From Trichobilharzia regenti (taxonomy: Eukaryota > Platyhelminthes > Trematoda > Strigeidida > Schistosomatidae): a DNA stretch of 64,000 nucleotides. A program made the position numbers and the translations under genes. This document shows positions 55,791-64,000 of the stretch, in pieces. A model generated the notes under the pieces. It worked only from the letters and a program-made list of their open reading frames with translations. It had not been told where the DNA came from and did not search any database. Within the stretch, counting starts at the first letter, position 1. Every line of letters begins with the position of its first letter. The stretch covers positions 68,200,887 to 68,264,886 of the forward strand of contig OX235262.1 of NCBI GenBank assembly GCA_944472135.2, given 5' to 3'.

Positions 55791-57454
55791 TTAGTAAGAA
55801 GTTTTATAAATTCGGGAGATATTTCTTTATGACATACCGTCTATCCACTTAAATTCAAACAGCTTATTAGAGCAATGAAAGCTTAACAACAACATGCAAA
55901 CAATTCAATCACACTGGAGACTACATATACCAATAATCCATTTACAATGTCAATGTGTGTCCAATTTTCAATATTTTTATCTGAAATTCGTTGATATCCA
56001 TGTGTAAGCGAAACTAGAATAAGTCATATGTCTTATCATAAGTTTGTGCTATGGCACTTTGATGCCTTGATGATATTAACGTATAACACGTCAAATACAC
56101 ACCACTCGTTAAGCTAAAATCTAAAAATGAGGCAGAAAAGATATAATGAAAGAACGTATCAGCTGACTGAATATTAAAAACACCAGCGCTGTCTGAACTG
56201 CGTGATCCAAACAAATAAGAAATCACGTGTAGCATACAAGCATACTGTGTTCATATCCCTTGGCATGCATTTACAAATTATCCAGTTTTTTGCACTTGAA
56301 TAATCCAGTATTGGACAAATCGGTTTTCCATTCAAATTATAACCACGATAGGTGATTGCTGGACGATATGACAGTATCTTCTTCTTTGGATATTGGGATG
56401 TATAAATGTCAGATAGGAGTCAGGTGTTTTTATTATATACATCCGGTTTGGCATAATTTTTTCTTAAAACCCTAAAATAACTATTTTAAGGAGTTGTCGA
56501 GGATTGGCGTTAGTCTTTTCTTTTTCCCTCCGTTTGGATTACTGAATTCCTATTGGCTGTTAATCGTTTAATGTTCACTGAATTACTGGGTTTTACAAGG
56601 TCATTCTAACCGTACACATACACAAAGTTGCTATGTAGCATTTTGACTGTTGTGTAAGACAGTAGAAGCTCTCTTATCGACAATCAGTCTTTTCTTTTGT
56701 CTTTGCATGCCGGCGGTGTTATTGTCGTTGTTGTTGACGTTCGATTCGGATAGATTAGACAGTGCACTAAGTTAATAGTCTATTAGGTCACAGTTCCGGT
56801 CATAACAGTGTTTTCACCTTCTCAGCTCCTCTAGTAACAGTCAACGCAGTGATCGGTTTAACTAATATCTCCACTGATGTATCGTATCCTGTTATCCAGG
56901 CACCACCATATAAATAAATTTGTTAACATGCTATGTAAAGTGAAACGTAACATTCTTAGTAGTATAATGGATCAGTTGAAGCTTTTTCCACACTGTAACT
57001 TTAAAAAATATCAGTATGTCCTAATCAGTATATATATATATATATATATAAACTGGTAAGGGAACACTAGTTTTCAATCAGAAAGACAGAATCTGGTAAG
57101 AGGATGTCAACAAAATACATTTTCATTCATTGTTTTCAATTTCTTATTTCATGGATAGCTAAGTCAGAAAGTCGATAATATTTGACATAAGGTAAAATAT
57201 AAAAAAGGTTTTGAAGGACAAAGATAAAAATAGAATATTTGATCAAATAAGTTAATGAGCATATATAAGCACACAGGAAATTTAAAGAAAGAAGATAAAA
57301 GTTCATGTTTATTGCTTGGTGAGTGAGTTTCACAAAACGTTTTCCCTTATCACATCACATTTATATCTACTTAGGCGTCGATCACCTCTCACGAATATGA
57401 TCAAATTATAAATTATTAAAAGGCTGAAGCTTCAGATTCTGATAACATTCAGTG
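55791..57454. other. Unassigned AT-rich sequence
   Basis: Includes an AT run near 57030-57049. No gene recognised. Confidence 0.4.
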
Positions 57455-57762
57455 TGTGGTGAGAGCAGCCTGATAGTCAATTGGTCGACATTAATCTACG
57501 TCAATGTCTAGGTCACTAATATGGGCCGTGAGAAAATATGAACAAGGCTATTTCAACAACCAGTCACAGCAAACTTAAACGTGGGCAAATATGATTCGCC
57601 GATAGATGGCTCCACTTTCTGAGGAACTCGAAAACGACCAATCAGAAGACTGCGTTTGTCTACTTGACTAGGCTATAATAATGTATGTGAAATTTATATA
57701 AATACGTGTTGGTTTTCGTAATAAAACGATCTGTTGCCTGGCCTTTCTCTTCTGTTGTTACA
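57455..57762 (+). mobile_element. Solo LTR of the same LTR retrotransposon family
   Basis: TGTGGTGAGAGCAGCC to TTGTTACA, 308 bases, aligning to the 326-bp LTRs at 30.1 and 30.9 kb with substitutions and short deletions (one CCAAT copy is lost). Flanked by AGTG on both sides (57451-57454 and 57763-57766), a 4-bp target duplication. No internal region. Confidence 0.92.
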
Positions 57763-58199
57763 AGTGTAATGACGACAGAAATAATCCTGGCTGAGGACAC
57801 TGAGTGGAGACAAACTTATTAGCAGGATAATGCGAGCTCATTTTATTTCCTGGATTCTATTCAACTATGCACACCCGAAATAAATCAATTATAATTTCCA
57901 AAATTTCTAGAAATACTTTTTACAATGACTTCGATTTACAGATAAAGAGTACAGAGGGATTTTACAAATGTCCTGTTATCTCTTCATTTTATGCTGAGAT
58001 CCAGGAAGTGGAACTGATTGCCAGTTGAAAAATCCATCTATAGGAAAGAAACTTGAACTGGCTAATACTTGAATTATCACAATTTCTGTCCAATCAAACA
58101 CAAACGAAGCCTGGTAAAAATGCCGTCCACCAAAACTAGGGTGTTGTGTGCAGAAGACCGACTAGAAAATAGCAGTCATTGAAAAAACCTAATTAGAAA

Positions 58200-58735
58200 T
58201 GAATACCCTCAGAAGTGCATTTCACCTAAACTCGAACCCCAAATAGCTTTAAAGAAACAAGCTTGTATCTGTCTAGCGTACAAAGGTGAAGAAGTATCCA
58301 GAAAGGCGGGAGACAGAATTAAAGGTGCATTGAAAACAACTTTTTTCTCTGCTAGACTCATTCCAATCTACAACATGGTATGCTCTCTGACCCATTCAAA
58401 ATTAGATAGGTATCCTACTAATGTCAACTCCAACTTCATTTGCCATCAAGTAAATAGGAAGGTCTGAGAGGAGAGTGCCTAATAGATTCCTGGAAAATAT
58501 CCCTAAAAGTCTCCAACTGAAAGGCAGCAAAGTTTTCTCAGATGCAATCGCCAGACACCTAACTAACACAGAACATACAGTGGAAATTAGTCAGGCTTTC
58601 AAAATAATCCACACACAAAGAAAAGCATGGTTACTTCGGTTTGCAGAAGCCATTGCCATTAAAAGGCTTCGACACAACCTGTGCATACAGAAAGAGAGTG
58701 TGGTTAATCTCTCACTACCCTGGTAATCATACTTG
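58200..58735 (+). mobile_element. Penelope-like element, endonuclease-region remnant
   Basis: The frame around 58260-58460 reads CICLAYKGEEVSRKAGDRIK, GALKTTFFSARLIPIYN. After a frame change, 58475-58726 reads SLQLKGSKVFSDAIARHLTN, LLRFAEAIAIKRLRHNLCIQ and VVNLSLPW then stop. This order (linker, HL-N-H-V, R-AEAI-I, terminal LSLPW) fits the Penelope-like C-terminal region. The CxCG-YIG core is missing, so it is internally deleted. Confidence 0.62.
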
Positions 58736-59243
58736 TGTTATCTTGAGCTTTTGTGTTTTGCCCTGTTGGGTAAAATTTGACTCAGTCTTGATTTCAATTT
58801 TGACTCACTGAGTTGAACTCACCATTAAGGTCCAAAATCTACTAAATTAAATTATTTTATCCGTTTTGTAATTTTACTTCACTATTCACCCCGCACTCTC
58901 CTGAACTCTCCATCATAATATTTTATATTAATTCTGTTGTTCTGTCTCGGAATCCGCCTCTAGTCCATCCTCGTTTCCAAGAGAAATTTAAATTCCACCC
59001 CTTTGTCTAATTATTATATAAATGGTTAGTCTTTTAACACTTAATAACTGTCTACTTACACCATCTTTGAAATTATATTACCTTTACTTTCTATCTATAA
59101 CTCGAAATCATTGTATAAACTATTTTCAGAAACTTTGGAAATCATAGTTGATTTATTTGGGATTTGAGCAGTCTAAGAGAACTCACAAAATAAAATAAGC
59201 TCGTATTATCCTGCAAATGTATCCGTTCTCTCTTTTTATCCAG

Positions 59244-59367
59244 ACTAATGGAGGTTAACCGGCTGTTTGATCAGTACCGTAGAATGATAGACGCGTCTAT
59301 GAATTACTCACATGAAAATTCTATGACACAGCAACCAGGAACAAATTACATTAGTACTACTTCTTAA
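59244..59367 (+). CDS. Candidate terminal exon of an unidentified plus-strand gene
   Basis: A strong acceptor (ttctctctttttatccag) precedes 59244. The only long open reading, starting one base in, is LMEVNRLFDQYRRMIDASMN, YSHENSMTQQPGTNYISTTS, then TAA at 59365-59367. Its charged, helix-like then polar residue profile is unlike random AT-rich translation. AATAAA follows at 59532-59537. No upstream exons were found and I do not recognise the family. It may instead be chance or part of an element. Confidence 0.35.
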
Positions 59368-60524
59368 TTTCAGTCCCGAAATGCTTTTAGCTAACAAGAA
59401 TGGAAATGTTCACCTAAAATTGTTTAACTACCGCAACAGAAACTTCTCAGTAGCGATCCTAATATCTATCAGAGAAATAGTTAGCAGATGGGTTCCACAG
59501 TAGTTGCGATTTATTAATGATGTGTATACACAATAAATGTGAATTTGGTTTATAATCTGCAGGCCTCCATAGCTTCTGTTCAGGATCCTATTTTCAAACT
59601 TTAATTACCCAGCTACATTCACATCACCAAGTGTTATATTTAGATGGATAAGTCATGCGCCATCATCACCACGCTCCCGCTCAACTTAGATCTCGTAAAG
59701 TGATACTGTGTTAAAATGAAATGAAATAACAGGTTGTCTCACTGAATTTTAATGAGAAAATTTTCAGTGAGTTCTATTTGTATGATATACAAATATACAT
59801 TATGTGTAAATCCCTTCATTTCATGAAAATGAGTCCTAGGTGTGTTATGTCGAGGTTACATTCGGTTGAATTTCCATCATATCAACAACTGAGGTCATGT
59901 ATTCAGTACTCATAACTTTCATTTCCTTTCACGAGGTATGACGTGGATAACTACCACACATTCATTGTACAAAGACAATCTCATCGCACAACGTGATAAG
60001 TGTCATTCATGGGGACCAACAATAACCCCTCAAAAGTCCCAAATGATGACATTCACATTCAGATAATTAGTGTACGTTCCATGAGTCCACTAGTATCTCT
60101 TTACTTACCATAATATTAATTCTCATCAGATTGAATCAAACATGTACACATGAGTCGATCAATGTGGAGAAAAAACAGCATAACACACGCATTTCTAGAC
60201 ATGTAGTCTCACAGAATCATTTTCTCTTCCTTCACAAATCATTAATCACGAATTACATGCTACATTTTCATGTCATTATAATAAATGAATGTATCATGTC
60301 TACTGATCAATGAGAAAGTAGTTCTGATACTCATTTTGATGATAACTGGTGACGCTGTTACCCCTCGGATTGTGTTGATCAATATTAACTACTGGTAATT
60401 TCCTCTGCATATTTAATGTCTTAATTGAAATCAGTCTGTCGTCTGGCAGCAGTTTTCATCAGATATAAAACTGAATTAATACAAACAAGACAGAAATGAT
60501 TACAGCAAGTGGATTGCTTAATAT

Positions 60525-60715
60525 GTAATTCCATATTAGTTTGTTTATTAGATGTATCACACAGTGAAACAGTATTGTATACCGGATGACGTTTCGAAGT
60601 CGTGTGACCACAGTTGATATGATTATGAACAATAAATTGTGTTCGAAACGTCATCCAGTATACAATACTGTTTCACTGTGTGATACATCTAATAAACAAA
60701 CTAATATGGAATTAC
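60525..60715. repeat. Near-perfect hairpin, 73-bp arms
   Basis: 60525-60597 is the reverse complement of 60643-60715 with a single mismatch (accgg / actgg). The 45-base loop (60598-60642) carries the R5-like motif 'gaacaataaattgtg'. The near identity implies a recent origin or conversion between the arms. Confidence 0.92.
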
Positions 60716-60784
60716 TTACTACCACAGTGCCCAAGTTTTACACATATATTAACAATCATATTACATATTAACATGCTTAATATG

Positions 60785-61300
60785 TAATTTTGGAAAAATG
60801 GAGAGTAATTAAGGAATATATGGGTGTTCAAGTTGATTACGTATAGACAAATAAATTAATTTAGACTATTATAATTTTTAAATAGCTTATTGGGAGGGTG
60901 AAATAGTCCGGCTTATACATTCATGTAGCGATGGCCAAGGTAAGGAAAGTGGCTGTACGAATTTCTTCTGGAAACACAGGTTTGGCATCTTCAGGTGGAT
61001 TCCGATGTCTTCAGCTATATGCAGAGGACGAACTCGTAAAGAAAATTAAGATTAGTTGGAATTCGATAAATAACTTTAAATCCTGCACTAACGTCAATGT
61101 TACGTTCACTGTCCAGAAGGTGTGCTAAAACAGAGCTACTAATGGATCTGGTTCGTTCTTTGCTTAACAATGCAGGAGGATGTTAGGAAATCTGATGAAT
61201 AACCCACCTAATTGTAGGCCGAACGTAGCTGGATCCACAGTCGCAGTCAAATTGGTGAAACTGGGTAGTTTGTTCTTATTTCTTGTACATAAAATTGAAG
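60785..61300 (-). mobile_element. Penelope-like element, GIY-YIG endonuclease remnant
   Basis: On the minus strand: CDCGSSYVRPTIRWVIHQIS at about 61195-61255 (decayed YIGRT block), SSSVLAHLLDSERNIDVSAG at about 61095-61150, then QKKFVQPLSLPWPSLHE at about 60920-60970. Stops and frameshifts interrupt it. Colinear with 24730-25600. Confidence 0.7.
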
Positions 61301-62839
61301 TGTTTTGAAAAAACAACGTATCTCTGTTTCAGTGAATGCTTCTGTTACTGAATTCTTCAGGTGCTATGTTATTCTGCTGATGTCATCACGAAGAAATTGC
61401 GATTTTTAGAACAAAAGCTTCTATAGAGTTGCTGTCATAGTGACTTGTCCTGGCATTAAATTCACATTTTTATGAATGAAGTCATCTGGATAACCATTTT
61501 GCTGAGTAATCCCATTATAGTAGCAAGCTGCTCATTGAGAGGCTGATTTGATCAGATTATCCTAGCTTTGTGTACCAAAAACTTCTAAGTTGCATTTATA
61601 TTTCAAATGTGCAAAACTCTAAAAATAACTGTAATAACCTGTCTTCGTAGGTTTCCTATACACACTCCTTAGTGTTACTGATTATCTTTAAGAAAGATTT
61701 CATTCGGAAACATTTATTTCCCGATACGAATTTAAATCAGTCAACGATACTAATAAAGCAGGATTGAATAATTCATTATATTTCAGTAGAACTCTTCAAC
61801 TGAATGCTCGGTAAACAGGAGAAAGTGGCGGTCACTTTGAATCTACTATGCTTATATCTTCTACTTATTATCATCATTTTTATTTGTCCGTTCCCTTTTA
61901 TTAATATTCTTGATCTATTTAAAACCATCATTTGTAAGTTATGATAATAATCTGCTTAACTCCAAAAAAACTTTACTTTTAATACAGAATGAAATTCTCA
62001 GCATTTGTCACAATATTGTATCTGATATACTCAAAATATAAATAAAGTTATTCACAGGAATTTATCCATATTTACTATAGAAATTAAGTCAAAAGTGTCT
62101 AAGTACAAAGTGAGAATAATGTCTCTAATAATAATGACAGCGAGTTAGTCTAAAACAGTATTGCCCTTTCAGTTTGGAAATTTTAGCATGTTATAGATTA
62201 TTGAATCTGCTGATTTAGCATGGTGAGGAGAAAGACAACAAATAGCAATTATTAAAAAGCTTAAATGATGTTTACGCTATTGACAAAATAAACTAATGAA
62301 AACAAAAAAGTGAGAGGATTATAAATATAAAAAGAACAATAACAATAAAGCTTGGTGGAATAAGGATGGAGAAAATTGTTTATTTATTGGTGCAAAGAAG
62401 GTTAGTTATTCCATGTCTCACACAATTTCATCACATAAAAAACGTGCCAAATATGGTATAGTGGAGGTTTTATACTTTGATGTGTGCACATAAAGTCTTC
62501 CGAAATGACTTCATGTTTTGCCTGAAAAGAAACAAGGTGAAAGCTGAGGGTGCTGTGGTGGATGCTCACAGTCTGACAAAATTCCTTCAGCAAATTCGTT
62601 ACATGAAATCAAGTGCCTATTAATGAGGATGTCGATGATGTGGCCCGATTGGATTGCACTCCCCCTACTGACAGTCTTCAGAGGTCTACGAAGTATCATT
62701 TAGTAATTTTATGGCAATCCAGGAAAGAATAAAGATAAACAACAAGAAAGAATAATAGGTAAGGTGCAAGAGTTGACAAACTGTGAATGAATGAGTTGAG
62801 TTATGCTTGAATGCCTTAACTTCTTAATATAAAAATTCA
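61301..62839. other. Unassigned sequence between element remnants
   Basis: No host gene recognised. Two minus-strand frames at 62402-62699 lack a known domain. It probably belongs to, or is inserted in, the retroelement cluster on either side. Confidence 0.35.
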
Positions 62840-63344
62840 GATGTAATATTCTTTTAGAAATCTTCAAGACATGAGAAGACCAGGATAGATCAGAAGAAGG
62901 AGTTAGTCCAAGATACTTAACCTACGACTTGATTTCTATATTACAATCATAAATTCTACAACGGTTATAGGAATTAGCAGCTTCATTTGATTTTCTTTTA
63001 CATCGGAAACTGAAATTAACAGTCTGACATTCGAAAGGATTTAGTTTCAGACCATAAGTATCAAGTAACACTATTCTAACTCGTTTCATAATAATAATAA
63101 TAATAATTTATCGTTTTGCGATTCTAGACATTTTCTCATTCTCTCTCCAATAATTTGTTGTTTATTATAAGGATATAAATGAGCCATAATACTTTATGAT
63201 CTTAATTTCAATCTTTCTTTCCCCTTCATCCATATCTGTTCAAACGTAACCTGTAAAACATTGGCACTTGTCATTTTGCATGATCGATCCTTTCAAGTTT
63301 GTTTACTTATCAGTTGTACATATATTCCAATGCATTTTTAATTG

Positions 63345-63360
<16 letters not shown>
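62840..63360 (-). mobile_element. CR1/jockey-like LINE RT fragment
   Basis: Minus strand reads YGLKLNPFECQTVNFSFRCK near 63000-63060, then VKYLGLTPSSDLSWSSHVLK near 62870-62930, the RT thumb pattern of CR1/jockey LINEs. The upstream part (63165-63360) is shared, inverted, with 24142-24330. An in-frame stop interrupts it. Confidence 0.65.

Positions 63361-63382
<22 letters not shown>
63361..63382. repeat. AT dinucleotide microsatellite
   Basis: About 22 or more bases of AT repeat at the edge of the LINE fragment; the 24123-24141 AT run occupies the equivalent place in the other copy. Confidence 0.85.
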
Positions 63383-63384
<2 letters not shown>

Positions 63385-64000
63385 TATACGTAGCTCAATC
63401 AGATGAGAAATCCCATAGAAATCTGACGAATTCTTTAAATCCTGTTATATTAACTAACATTCGCTTCTTCATTTTATGTATTTTAATGTAGGCTTACCAT
63501 GGTTGCTAGAGCTTGCTGCCATTCGCCGTTCTGTTTAAATTAAGTATCTTTCCTATAAAATTCCTCAGTCAACTCTCCTATGACATTAAGATTATAAAAT
63601 GCCCACTTCACATTAAAATGAGCTCCAAAGCTGTTATCTATAATGCGAAGGAAAGCTTCGTAATGAAATTACCATGGCCATTAAGCATAACTTCACCAAG
63701 AAAAGAGATTATTCTACTTTTTCAATCCTCCTAGACTAATACTCCTTAAATATTCGGATTGGAACTTGTATAGCTATGTCTATTCAGTGAAAAAGATGAA
63801 ACACAAAGATAATTCACACTCAAAAAATTGGCTGCTTTGAACTAATCATCATTCAGCTCGATAATTACTGTAAACCTCTTCCACTATCACGTCGTGACGT
63901 TCGACTTGCTGAATTATCTAATTAGAACTGAGGGGAATTTATCACAATAGTAGTCAGTCATGAGTGTGTAACGGTGAATAGTTTCCTTGAAACATTACCT
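63383..64000. other. Unassigned sequence to window end
   Basis: An open frame at 63513-63734 (73 codons, starting MLPFAVLFKLSIFPIKF) has no recognisable domain. Nothing else seen. Confidence 0.35.

Noticed and set aside
1..64000. CRISPR arrays, bacterial operons, riboswitches
   Set aside because: No regularly spaced short direct repeats and no prokaryotic gene structure; the window is eukaryotic with spliced genes.

Overview
This window looks like genomic DNA of a schistosome-type blood fluke (Schistosomatidae, most likely Schistosoma). The basis is an AT-rich background, very long introns, and a dense mix of element families that match what is known from schistosomes: SR2/RTE-like non-LTR retrotransposons, Penelope-like elements with GIY-YIG endonuclease remnants, tRNA-derived SINEs and a Ty3/gypsy-type LTR element. 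Species cannot be fixed from the sequence alone.

One protein-coding gene dominates. It lies on the + strand from 9036 to about 49.5 kb and is a PFTAIRE-type cyclin-dependent kinase (CDK14/CDK15 group). Eight coding exons join in phase with canonical GT-AG introns: 9036-9115, 15826-15920, 32118-32180, 33799-34043, 34780-34873, 37928-38315, 41473-43373 and 47458-48792. They encode 1399 residues to a TAA stop. The first coding exons, including the Gly-rich loop, lie upstream of the window or were not recognised. Exons 1-6 (here) carry the kinase domain from the VAIK-type lysine to the end of the C-lobe. Exons 7 and 8 add about 1080 residues of low-complexity Ser/Asn/Pro/Tyr-rich tail with Ala, Gln and Asn runs, far longer than the short tail of vertebrate CDK14.

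Layout: 1-9035 is repeat-rich and probably an upstream intron. 9116-47457 contains the seven introns, up to 16 kb long, inflated by nested LINE, SINE, Penelope-like and LTR insertions. 48793-49535 is a probable 3' UTR with tandem AATAAA signals. 49.6-64 kb is mostly retroelement remnants, one solo LTR, one possible terminal exon of another gene (59244-59367) and weak minus-strand ORFs near 55.2-55.8 kb.

The most notable structures are: the giant kinase tail encoded partly by microsatellite-like AAT/AAC DNA; an internally deleted LTR retrotransposon (30115-31188) whose 326-bp LTRs differ at one base, with a 4-bp target duplication; a related solo LTR (57455-57762) with its own 4-bp duplication; a LINE inserted inside an older LINE (19540-20084); and several long inverted repeats (foldbacks), most of them inside the introns of the kinase gene.
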